Of a stretch of 64,000 nt of DNA, positions 51,095 to 59,648 are shown in pieces (the stretch's first letter is position 1; each line of letters opens with the position of its first letter). The stretch lies in contig NZ_JARFJD010000020.1 of the NCBI RefSeq assembly GCF_029087225.1, positions 44,672-108,671 on the forward strand. The letters run 5' to 3'. Under the pieces are notes generated by a model. It had not been told where the DNA came from. It did no database searches and was given only the letters and a program-made list of their open reading frames with translations. Source of the DNA: Limnobacter olei (GTDB lineage Bacteria > Pseudomonadota > Gammaproteobacteria > Burkholderiales > Burkholderiaceae_B). The translations under genes and the position numbers were made by a program.

Positions 51095-53473
51095 ATGATC
51101 GTTTACACCGCCTGCAAATCGAAGTTCCTCGACGACGTGTTGGACGATCAAATTCACGAAGCCATTCACCGGGAATTTCAGCGCAAGCTATTCCGCAGAG
51201 CAGGCGACTCAGAAGTCAATTCTTGGCGCAACTCAATGAAAGAAATGCGCCAGGTGTTGAACGACCCCGACATTCCCGGCGACTCGCTGGTATCCATCGA
51301 GTACAACATTCCGCTGACCGGCAAACGAATCGACTTTATTTTGACAGGGCGCAATGCCCAGCTGGAGGAATGCGCTGTCATCATTGAATTGAAGCAATGG
51401 AGCGACGTACAAGCCACCCAACAAGACGCGGTGGTGAATACTTGGCTGGGCAAAGGCAATATCAACACGCCCCACCCTTCTTACCAAGCATGGACGTATG
51501 CTGCACTCATCGAAGATTATTCCGAAGTGGTGCAAAACGAACAGGTGCGCCTCAATGCCTGCGCGTATTTGCACAACTTGGACAGTGCCCAGGTTATCAA
51601 CGACCCTTTTTACAAAGCACACACCGACCGCGCACCCGTATTCATTTCAAAAGACGCTCGCAAGCTTTCTGAGTTTTTAAAAAAGCATGTGAAGTACGGC
51701 GACCAGAGCGACCTGATGTACCGCATTGAGCACGGAAAAATTCGCCCCTCCAAAAACCTTGCCGACAGCCTGAGCAATATGCTGCTGGGCAATCGCGAGT
51801 TTTTGATGATCGACGACCAAAAGCTGGTGTATGAAATGGCGCTTGATTTGGCACATGCGCGCAATGATTCAAGCAAGCGTGTGCTGATCGTGGAAGGTGG
51901 CCCGGGTACAGGCAAATCGGTGGTGGCCATCAACCTGCTCAGCGAATTCACACAGCGCGGCATGGTTTGCCAATACGTCTCGAAAAATGCAGCGCCCCGC
52001 GCGGTGTTCGAAGCCAAACTGACAGGTACATTCAAAAAAACACGCATCGCAAATTTATTCCGTGGGTCTGGCGGATATGTGGACAACCAGGCCAATCAGT
52101 TTGATGTGTTACTGGTGGACGAAGCCCACCGCTTGAATGAAAAAAGTGGCCTGTACGGCAACTTGGGCGAAAACCAAATTAAAGAATTGATCCACGCCAG
52201 CAAGCTGTGCATTTTCTTCGTGGATGAAGACCAACGCGTTACCTTCAAAGACATTGGCAGCAAAGCGGAAATTAGCAAATGGGCACTTGCCCTTGGCGCG
52301 GAAGTGGTTGAGCAAGAATTGCGCTCCCAATTTCGCTGCAACGGCAGCGACGGCTACATTGCCTGGCTAAACCACCACCTACAAATTAAACCCACCGCCA
52401 ACTTGAACCTGGACGGATTGGATTTCGATTTCAAAGTGTTCGATTCACCCACGGCGCTGCACAACGCAATTCGCCAGAAGAACGAAGTGAACAACAAAGC
52501 CCGTGTGGTGGCTGGCTACTGTTGGGACTGGAAAAGCAAAAAGAACCCGCAAGCTTTCGACATCGAGTTTCCAGAACACGACTACAAGGCCCAATGGAAC
52601 CTTGATGACGATGGCAGCACATGGATTATCAAGCCCAATAGCGTGGAGCAAGTGGGTTGCATTCACACCTGCCAAGGGTTGGAGCTGGATTACGTGGGTG
52701 TTATTGTTGGCCCAGACTTTGTGGTGCGAAATGGCGAAGTGCTTACTGACGCATTCAAGCGCAGCAATATGGACCAAAGCATTAAAGGGTTTAAGGGCGG
52801 GCTGAAAACAGACCGAGCCAACAACCTGGCCATGGCCGATGCGGTGATCAAGAACACCTACAAAACCCTGATGACTCGCGGCATGAAAGGGTGTTACGTT
52901 TACTTTACCGACGACGAAACACGCACACACTTTCAAACACTGGTGAATGGTTTTGAATACGTGGAGGTGGCACCCATGTTGAACAAATACGAAGGGCTGG
53001 ACCTACCGATTGTGCAAGCTGGCCAAGAGGCCGCCAACAGCGTGCCCATTTTTGATTTGAAGTTTGCCGCTGGGCAGTTTAGCGACTACCAACAGGCTGA
53101 CACGTTTGACCATGTTGTACTGCCCGCCCACCTGCGAGCCAGCGAAGGCTACTTTGTGGCGCGTGTTGAGGGCGATTCCATGAACAAACGCATACCACCC
53201 GGCGCATGGTGCCTGTTTCACTTCAACCCACAAGGCACACGCAACGGAAAAATTGTGGTGGTACAACACCGCCGAATTTCAGACCCAGAACTGGGTGGGC
53301 AATACACTATTAAACGCTATAAAAGCGAAAAGCATTTTGGTGAAGATGGCGTTGTGAATAGCGCGATTGTGTTGAAACCAGAATCAACGAATGACAAGCA
53401 TGAAGCGATTGTGCTGAGTGCCGAGGATGCGGAAGAAATGGTTGTGGTGGCGGAGTTTTTAACGGTGGTTTGA
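51095..53473 (+). CDS. three-domain protein: PD-(D/E)xK-like region, DUF2075 helicase, S24 (LexA-like) peptidase
   Basis: The 792-residue protein is probably a defence protein. The N-terminal 200 residues include GKRIDFILTGRNAQ and AVIIELKQWSD near residue 70-105, an Asp...Glu-x-Lys pattern of PD-(D/E)xK nucleases. The middle is a DUF2075 (Schlafen group 3-like) SF1 helicase with Walker A EGGPGTGKSVVA near 270, Walker B VLLVDEAHRLN near 340, and QELRSQFRCNGSD near 408. The C-terminus is an S24 peptidase domain with GDSM (Ser nucleophile) near 695 and YTIKRYKS (Lys) near 740. No partner gene overlaps it. The S24 domain suggests self-processing or DNA-damage sensing. This is inferred from motifs only. 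Confidence 0.8.
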   Translation: MIVYTACKSKFLDDVLDDQIHEAIHREFQRKLFRRAGDSEVNSWRNSMKEMRQVLNDPDIPGDSLVSIEYNIPLTGKRIDFILTGRNAQLEECAVIIELKQWSDVQATQQDAVVNTWLGKGNINTPHPSYQAWTYAALIEDYSEVVQNEQVRLNACAYLHNLDSAQVINDPFYKAHTDRAPVFISKDARKLSEFLKKHVKYGDQSDLMYRIEHGKIRPSKNLADSLSNMLLGNREFLMIDDQKLVYEMALDLAHARNDSSKRVLIVEGGPGTGKSVVAINLLSEFTQRGMVCQYVSKNAAPRAVFEAKLTGTFKKTRIANLFRGSGGYVDNQANQFDVLLVDEAHRLNEKSGLYGNLGENQIKELIHASKLCIFFVDEDQRVTFKDIGSKAEISKWALALGAEVVEQELRSQFRCNGSDGYIAWLNHHLQIKPTANLNLDGLDFDFKVFDSPTALHNAIRQKNEVNNKARVVAGYCWDWKSKKNPQAFDIEFPEHDYKAQWNLDDDGSTWIIKPNSVEQVGCIHTCQGLELDYVGVIVGPDFVVRNGEVLTDAFKRSNMDQSIKGFKGGLKTDRANNLAMADAVIKNTYKTLMTRGMKGCYVYFTDDETRTHFQTLVNGFEYVEVAPMLNKYEGLDLPIVQAGQEAANSVPIFDLKFAAGQFSDYQQADTFDHVVLPAHLRASEGYFVARVEGDSMNKRIPPGAWCLFHFNPQGTRNGKIVVVQHRRISDPELGGQYTIKRYKSEKHFGEDGVVNSAIVLKPESTNDKHEAIVLSAEDAEEMVVVAEFLTVV

Positions 53474-53738
53474 GGGTGAAATGAATGGCTGGTTTTCGGC
53501 CAGAGCGGACATTAGGACTGACGGCCGAAATATCCGAGTTATTGGCGAAAGCAGACTTCGAAACTTAAAAGAGGTCTTATGATTATTCAGGCACTTGGGA
53601 CCCGTTGTTGGGCTTATTGCCTGTTGGTAAAGAACTAAGGTCTATTATTTATGTTGTTCATGAAATGCTTAGCGACTCGCACCTATTTAGAATTCCGTCG
53701 AAAGTACTGATCAACCGAGAACTAACTGAGACAAAGCT

Positions 53739-55055
53739 ATGAGTAAACCAATCGCACCACCACCACCACCACCACCTCCTCCTCCTCCACTTCCTAGCTC
53801 ACCAATTTCGGTTTCAACGTCGGGTAAGCTGATGTTTTTTGGACCCGACGCAGCGGAATGGAAGCATTTGGAGCCGGATGTTCCGACAGGCACCGACCCA
53901 GCCGAAGAGCAAAAAATCCTAGCTGAGGCGAAGGCTGCTAAAGAGGAACTGAAGAACTTCCTGCTTTCGTCTCTTCAAATGCAACACGTCGTTGTTCTCG
54001 CTGGTAGCGGAACGTCTCTCGGCCCGATCACTAAAGGGCCTTCCATGTGGACGCTGTGGGATTACTGTGTGAATGACAACCCTGGCACTGGAAACAGCAA
54101 ACGAACGGTTTCGCCAGCAGCGGCAACGGTCATCGCCGAAATTGGATACGATACCGCCGCAGAAAAGGAGAACATTGAGGCGTTATTATCCCGTTGCGAA
54201 GCTTATCTACAGGTGAAAACGAGTGCGGATGTGGCCACCTTCATTACGGCGTCAAAGAAGGTGATTCTGGAAAAGTGCTCTGAGTTTATCGACCCGACAG
54301 ATGCGAACCAACTTGCTGCTCATCGCACTTTCCTCCACCGACTTTCCCGTCGTCGCGTCCGTGACTCCCGTCTGAAACTTTTCACGACGAATTATGATCT
54401 CTGTTTTGAAACTGCGGCAGGGCGGCAAGGCTTGGTCTTGCTCGACGGGTTTTCGTTTACGCAGCCGCGACATTTCGACCCTCGCTTCTTTTTGTACGAT
54501 ATTGTCCGAAGACCGACCACTGGCGAGGAAGTTGGAACACCACTAGAAGGTGTTTTTCACCTCTACAAGCTCCACGGCTCGGTCAACTGGTCCCGTAAAG
54601 CCGAACATGAAATAGAGGTAGAACAGAAACCGACGCCGGATTCGGCCTGTTTGATTTACCCGGCAAAAGGAAAATATCAGCAGTCATACGTTCAGCCGCA
54701 TCTTGAGTTGGTTTCACAGTATTTCTCAGCCCTGCGCGAGCCCAACACCTGTCTCATTGTTACAGGCTTCGGATTCAACGATGACCATTTGTCTGAACCG
54801 ATTCTCGCAGCGGTTAGAACAAACCCGCACTTACGCTTAATAATCGTAAATCCATCAGCCGATGACCTCACTGCTCGTCCGAAAGAAAAGAACAAGTATT
54901 GGGAAACGCTCTTCACCTTGGCGAAACAGGGAGAGGACGTTTGCCTGATTAACGCCAATTTCGGCGAATTTGCTGAAATGATTCCTGACCTAAAGTCGCT
55001 GACTCCTGCCCAGAGACTCACTCGTGACATAAAGCTTATGACGGGAGCGAAATGA
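53739..55055 (+). CDS. SIR2-domain defence protein with N-terminal polyproline tract
   Basis: The 438-residue SIR2-like protein is the probable NAD-degrading effector of a SIR2-HerA system. NAD-binding signatures are VVLAGSGTSLGP near residue 85, LFTTNYDLCFE near 212, YKLHGSVNWSR near 275 and IVTGFGFNDDHLSEPI near 345. The N-terminus MSKPIAP carries eleven consecutive Pro residues, rare and EF-P-dependent. The stop overlaps the ATG of the HerA-like gene by four bases. Known SIR2-HerA (Nezha) complexes deplete NAD and cut DNA after phage infection. Function here is inferred from domains and neighbour. Confidence 0.88.
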   Translation: MSKPIAPPPPPPPPPPPLPSSPISVSTSGKLMFFGPDAAEWKHLEPDVPTGTDPAEEQKILAEAKAAKEELKNFLLSSLQMQHVVVLAGSGTSLGPITKGPSMWTLWDYCVNDNPGTGNSKRTVSPAAATVIAEIGYDTAAEKENIEALLSRCEAYLQVKTSADVATFITASKKVILEKCSEFIDPTDANQLAAHRTFLHRLSRRRVRDSRLKLFTTNYDLCFETAAGRQGLVLLDGFSFTQPRHFDPRFFLYDIVRRPTTGEEVGTPLEGVFHLYKLHGSVNWSRKAEHEIEVEQKPTPDSACLIYPAKGKYQQSYVQPHLELVSQYFSALREPNTCLIVTGFGFNDDHLSEPILAAVRTNPHLRLIIVNPSADDLTARPKEKNKYWETLFTLAKQGEDVCLINANFGEFAEMIPDLKSLTPAQRLTRDIKLMTGAK

Positions 55056-56812
55056 GCATGCCATCTAATATCGAGGAAGCGTTTCCCAGAGGACTGCTGC
55101 GCCCGGAATTGTTTATCGGGGTATTGTCATCCGTGTCCGCTCAGGCGGTTCGCTTCAATTTGAATGATGCAGGCTCACCCAGCGGCGCACATTTCCTTGG
55201 GGGGCGTTATGGTAAGGGCGAGGTCGGCGAATTCGTGCTGATTGAAGGCCAGATAAATCTATTGCTCGGAAGGGTGGTTGAAATCCACCTTCCTGAATCG
55301 GAACGGCGCTCTGTCGATGCATCGCATGCAAAAGTGATTGGCCTCGACGCTGTCGGTACAATCCAACTGCTGGGGTCAGTCGCGATGGATTCACTGCGCG
55401 TCACTGCCGGCGTCGAATCTTACCCTCGACTAGGCGACCGCGTTTATGCGGCGCCCCACAACTTCGTCGCAAACCTGCCGAGCTTGATGGAGCCTGAAGA
55501 CGGCCCCGAGAGCAACGTGTTGTTGCGGCTAGGATCTATTGATGTTGCTTTGGAAAGTGCCGTCTCGATCCGACCGGAGAAATTGTTCGGACGGCACTGC
55601 GCGATTCTTGGGACAACTGGCGGAGGCAAGAGCTGGACGACTGCGCGCATCATCGAGGAATGCATAAAACACAAAGCCAAGATCATCCTCTTGGACGCAA
55701 CTGGCGAGTATCGAGGCTTCTCCGGGCCATTTGTAACCCACTCTCACCTCGGTAGTCCTGTGAACACGGCTACTGGGTCTCTGGCACGGTCACTTCCGCC
55801 GACTTGCTTTGTTGAGTCCGACTTTATTGCTCTCTTCGAGCCTGCAGGGAAAGTTCAGGGGCCCAAAATGCGCGCTGCCATGCGCAGTCTGCGTTTAGCC
55901 AAGTTGGTACCCGGAGTCGCAACAAACGGGGTCATCAAAAAAATTGACCAGTCGAAAATTCCGGTGATTGCCGCGGAACAGCAACTTGGCGTCACGGCGA
56001 AACTTGATGATCCGCGGCAGGAGTTCGACGTGAGCAAGCTCAACGCACAAATCGAGCAAGAGTGCGTTTACCCAGATGGATTTGGAACCTCTCGTGGCTC
56101 CAAGGACCCAAATAAATGGGGTGGTGATTCTGGCGAAGTTTCATACTGTTTGTCGCTCATGTCCCGAATCAGTGCAGTTCTGACTTCCCCGTCGTTTGGT
56201 TGCGTCTTCAATTCCCCTAACCCTGCAGTCACGACCGAAATCGACGACTTTGTTACCAACGAAAAAAGGCTTCTGCGAATCTGTCTGAGCGGTGTCGCTT
56301 ACGAGTTCAAAGCACGAGAGATCGTTGCAAATGTCATCGGTAGGCACCTTCTGAACATGGCGCGAGCAGGCGGATTCGCAGCCTCGCCAGTCGTAGTTAT
56401 TGTCGATGAGGCCCACAATTTCCTTGGGAGACAGATTGGCGGAGAGGATGCGGTGGCTCGGCTTGATGCGTTCGAGCTGATTGCCAAAGAAGGCCGGAAG
56501 TTTGGCTTGAACATTTGCCTAACCACACAGCGACCACGCGACATCACCGAAGGAGTCTTGAGTCAGATGGGAGCGCTCGTCGTTCACCGCCTGACCAATG
56601 ACCGTGACCGTGAAGTGGTCGAACGAGCATGCGGGGAAATTGACCGTTCAGCCTCATCCTTCCTTCCAAATCTGAGGCCGGGCGAAGCTGCGATAATTGG
56701 AACAGATTTCCCGATACCTCTAACAATTAAGATTTTTCCTCCTGAGGCACAACCAAAATCAGACGGGCCGAATTATCAGAAATGTTGGCGGCTTGAGCCT
56801 CCTGCGTCATGA
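55052..56812 (+). CDS. HerA-like (DUF87) ATPase/helicase, partner of the SIR2 protein
   Basis: The 586-residue HerA/FtsK-type hexameric ATPase has an N-terminal beta-barrel region (HAS-barrel-like), Walker A GTTGGGKSWTTARII near residue 186, Walker B VVIVDEAHNFLGRQ near 449, and a conserved TTQRPRDITEGVLSQMGALVVHRL stretch near 490 with sensor and arginine-finger positions. ATG 55052 overlaps the SIR2 stop codon. In characterised systems HerA assembles with SIR2 into a large complex that activates NADase and nuclease functions. It is intact in length. Confidence 0.9.
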   Translation: MSMPSNIEEAFPRGLLRPELFIGVLSSVSAQAVRFNLNDAGSPSGAHFLGGRYGKGEVGEFVLIEGQINLLLGRVVEIHLPESERRSVDASHAKVIGLDAVGTIQLLGSVAMDSLRVTAGVESYPRLGDRVYAAPHNFVANLPSLMEPEDGPESNVLLRLGSIDVALESAVSIRPEKLFGRHCAILGTTGGGKSWTTARIIEECIKHKAKIILLDATGEYRGFSGPFVTHSHLGSPVNTATGSLARSLPPTCFVESDFIALFEPAGKVQGPKMRAAMRSLRLAKLVPGVATNGVIKKIDQSKIPVIAAEQQLGVTAKLDDPRQEFDVSKLNAQIEQECVYPDGFGTSRGSKDPNKWGGDSGEVSYCLSLMSRISAVLTSPSFGCVFNSPNPAVTTEIDDFVTNEKRLLRICLSGVAYEFKAREIVANVIGRHLLNMARAGGFAASPVVVIVDEAHNFLGRQIGGEDAVARLDAFELIAKEGRKFGLNICLTTQRPRDITEGVLSQMGALVVHRLTNDRDREVVERACGEIDRSASSFLPNLRPGEAAIIGTDFPIPLTIKIFPPEAQPKSDGPNYQKCWRLEPPAS

Positions 56813-57172
56813 AGGTTCCCAATAAATACGCCGTCCAATAGGGCGATCAGCCGGACGGTCACAGCACCGTTTATTTTTGACCTTACACAAAGTCGGCTTG
56901 AGGTTGCTTTTGAGTCGTTCGGAATTTAAACACATATGCCCACTTTGGCCGAATCTCGGCTGGAGTGGTCGTCCCAGTGAGGGATCTAATGAGGCCGCTT
57001 TCGTTTAGCAACCGGACGTTGATGAATCAGTGTCACCATGGATTTGTTCTACTGCCGAAAGGACTGCGATTCTTTTTCCGAGTACACCTGCCTTTCTCCA
57101 GTCAAGGTAGAATTTCCCCAAGGGCTACCTTCCGCCCATCATCTGTAGCTTGAATTAAATAGAAGAAAGAAT
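56813..57172. other. 360-base non-coding gap between the SIR2-HerA pair and the GHKL gene
   Basis: No supported gene. Just after the HerA stop, CCGTCC (56831-56836) and GGACGG (56853-56858) form an inverted repeat that could act as a weak terminator; no T run follows directly. A 62-codon frame at 56965-57153 has no ribosome site and no protein-like pattern. A GAAAGAA-type site before ATG 57173 suggests a separate promoter for the GHKL gene somewhere in this gap. Confidence 0.5.
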
Positions 57173-59311
57173 ATGACACTCGACATCAGAGGCAGCTTAA
57201 AAGGCACCAAGCTCAGCAGAAATCCTTATGTCGTATTTGAGGAGTTGATTTCCAACGCTATTGATTCTTTTCTGATACGAAAAAATGCTGACGATACCGC
57301 AAGAAATCTGCAAATCGATATTGCAGTCGGTTTCTTCGCTGCTAATTTGATCGACGAAATGGAAGATGTATCGATCTCCTGCAAGGATAACGGCTGCGGA
57401 TTGGGAAACGAGCAGCTCGATGCGTTTCTCACGAAAGATACGTCTTACAAAGATGATCTGCCTATCCCCGGAATTGGCAAATGCATGGGCGCAGGTCGCA
57501 TCCAGTTTTTTCATCATTTCTCTGTGGTCGCAATAGACAGCACATACCGTACCGGAAATACTTTTATCCGTCGGCAGATGAGCTATTCCGAACCCAAAAA
57601 GCAAATCGACTCCCAGGATTTCTCGTCTACCCCGGGCAGTGCGGATAATCTTGGAACGAGCATTATCCTTCAGAACCTTCGGACGCCGATTCGTGATCGC
57701 GTTCTCAGAAAAACTTTACCAAGTAGCTTGTACTCCGCCTCGGTGCTCAAGCGCCAGATGCTTCTGACATTCCTGCAAAGACTTGTCGGACTTGGTGACC
57801 AAGTTGGTGACTTCGAGATCAATTTCGTTTCGCGCCACTTGAAGGGCGGAGATCTGGTCAAATTCTCAGAACAAAACGACTCTTTAAAACGTTCGGACCT
57901 GCCAACTGTAACAACGGAAAAAAAGATCTCTGTTGAGGAGTGCGATCCCATCACAGGTGATGGATTGGGAACGCATCAACATTTCAATCTTTCCCACTAT
58001 CGGCTTGACGCCAAACAATACAGTCTTCCGAAAAATGCAGTGGCGTTCTGCGCCAAGTCATCTCCTGTTAAAGATGTTACGTCGCGATATTTTCGGACGA
58101 GAGCAGAGCAGAACAATCCAGCAGCAGGCTTCTTTCATTTTGTTTTGATTGAAAGCGACTATCTGGATATTCATGTCAACGAACAGCGCGATGATTTCGA
58201 AGGGATTCCCGAGGAAATTCCTACAGGGGACTTTTTCTCTACGGAAACGATCTCCTACGCAGCAATCCATGAAGCGATCGACCCCGTAATCGTTGACATG
58301 GTTGCGCCTTCAGACTGGAACAGAGTCGTCGTTCTTCAGGAAGCCGTCGATCAATTTGGCATTAGCGAGGCCATGCTTCAGGATACATCGACGCGGATTC
58401 GCTATGGCGAGTCGGCCCAAGTCGTAGCCGAACGAGTTCTGAAGAAGTATCAGGAGCAGGTGATAAACGAGACGAGCGTGATCTTCAATCTCAAGGAAGA
58501 AATCAAGCAGATGGAACCCGATACGGAGGAATTCCGGTCAAAAATTAATGAGCTGGCTTGGAAGTACACATCGTCGCTGAAAAGTATTGATATGGCCAAC
58601 TTATCGCAGTTGATCGTCCGACGTGCTGCAATTGTCGAAATTCTTGAGCTCGCGTGCGATAAGAAGCTTACTATGCAGGCAGTTGCTGAAGGGTTACGCC
58701 GCAAAGATGAGCGCATTATCCACAGCGTCTTTTTCCCGATGCGAAAGGATAGTACGGAAGTCACTGACCATGACATGTGGCTTTTGAGCGAGGAGTATCA
58801 CTATTACGACTATATCGCCTCGGATGTGCCACTAGCCCACATCGCTTGGGACAACGGCGACAAGGTGTTCGAAAGCGATATTGACGTCGAGTTTCAAAAG
58901 CTACTTTCAAAGCGAGTGGACGATAACAAGGCAAAGCGTCCTGATGTTGCTCTCTTCAACAAGGAGGGTTCAGCAGTCATCATCGAATTTAAAGCTCCGG
59001 GAGTTTCACTAGACGAACACATTGGAGACCTCAGCGAATATGTCCAACTTCTTGCGGCAAAGTCGGGCGGAAAGCTTAGGAAGTTCTACGGCTATCTGAT
59101 AGGCGACACCGTTAACCCTTTACGCCTGGCCGGTTGGAATAAATTTTCATTGGGAGAAGGGTGGTTTCAGTCTACCCCGCTAGTCGATCCATTTACTCGA
59201 CAGACGTTGGGAGAGACCTATTTCGAGATACTCTATTTTGATGACGTGATCGGGCGCGCAAAAAGGCGAATCAGCATCTATCAAAATAAAATCAAATTGG
59301 ATCTTAAATGA
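57173..59311 (+). CDS. GHKL-type ATPase fused to a PD-(D/E)xK-like nuclease domain
   Basis: The 712-residue protein has an N-terminal Hsp90/MutL-like ATPase. The N-box FEELISNAIDSFL (Glu24, Asn28, Asp31) is present, the CKDNGCGLG box near 80 supplies DxGxG, and PGIGKCMGAGRIQFF near 103 is the lid motif, so the ATPase looks active. The middle is helical (about 390-500). The C-terminus has RPDVALFNKEGS followed by AVIIEFKAPG, giving Asp591, Glu605 and Lys607, a PD-(D/E)xK signature. It precedes a PtuA-like ATPase and a PtuB-like HNH gene. I do not know a named system with this fusion; anti-phage role is inferred. Confidence 0.75.
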   Translation: MTLDIRGSLKGTKLSRNPYVVFEELISNAIDSFLIRKNADDTARNLQIDIAVGFFAANLIDEMEDVSISCKDNGCGLGNEQLDAFLTKDTSYKDDLPIPGIGKCMGAGRIQFFHHFSVVAIDSTYRTGNTFIRRQMSYSEPKKQIDSQDFSSTPGSADNLGTSIILQNLRTPIRDRVLRKTLPSSLYSASVLKRQMLLTFLQRLVGLGDQVGDFEINFVSRHLKGGDLVKFSEQNDSLKRSDLPTVTTEKKISVEECDPITGDGLGTHQHFNLSHYRLDAKQYSLPKNAVAFCAKSSPVKDVTSRYFRTRAEQNNPAAGFFHFVLIESDYLDIHVNEQRDDFEGIPEEIPTGDFFSTETISYAAIHEAIDPVIVDMVAPSDWNRVVVLQEAVDQFGISEAMLQDTSTRIRYGESAQVVAERVLKKYQEQVINETSVIFNLKEEIKQMEPDTEEFRSKINELAWKYTSSLKSIDMANLSQLIVRRAAIVEILELACDKKLTMQAVAEGLRRKDERIIHSVFFPMRKDSTEVTDHDMWLLSEEYHYYDYIASDVPLAHIAWDNGDKVFESDIDVEFQKLLSKRVDDNKAKRPDVALFNKEGSAVIIEFKAPGVSLDEHIGDLSEYVQLLAAKSGGKLRKFYGYLIGDTVNPLRLAGWNKFSLGEGWFQSTPLVDPFTRQTLGETYFEILYFDDVIGRAKRRISIYQNKIKLDLK

Positions 59312-59648
59312 AGTTTGTCGTCAATTTCAGGCAAGCATCTCACCCGAGATCAATACTTATCAGCACGCTGTGGCCGTCCAGGATGACAGGGGTGAAGATT
59401 GTGATCATTTGCAGCCAAAGACGGGTGAGTGTCACTTTGACGCTCAATTTTAGCTGGAGGGGTAGGTCAGCTTTGACAGAATCCAGTCTCATGCCGCCTA
59501 AACTTGCAAATGTTTCGCCAAAGCGGCTAGCCTGACATTCAGTGAGGTGCAAGGGGTGACTATCGGTACAAAGAAAGTGTGCGCATATGCTTCTTTAGCA
59601 AGCGAAGAAATAAAGACCGAACTTCAGCAATAGCAATCGGAGGAGTAA
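59312..59648 (+). pseudogene. 337-base gap with a possible decayed reading frame
   Basis: No intact gene is secure. One frame of 75 codons starts with an ATGA overlap at 59308 and ends at 59535. A different frame reads protein-like on both sides (INTYQHAVAVQDDRGED, and later FAKAASLTFSEVQGVTIGTK) but has stops at 59451, 59463 and 59499 before a final stop at 59631. This may be a small gene broken by point changes, or chance. The ribosome site CGGAGGA at 59639 belongs to the next gene. Confidence 0.25.

Noticed and set aside
56965-57153. 62-codon frame before the GHKL gene
   Set aside because: No ribosome site, no protein-like pattern, and it ends inside the probable promoter region of the next gene.
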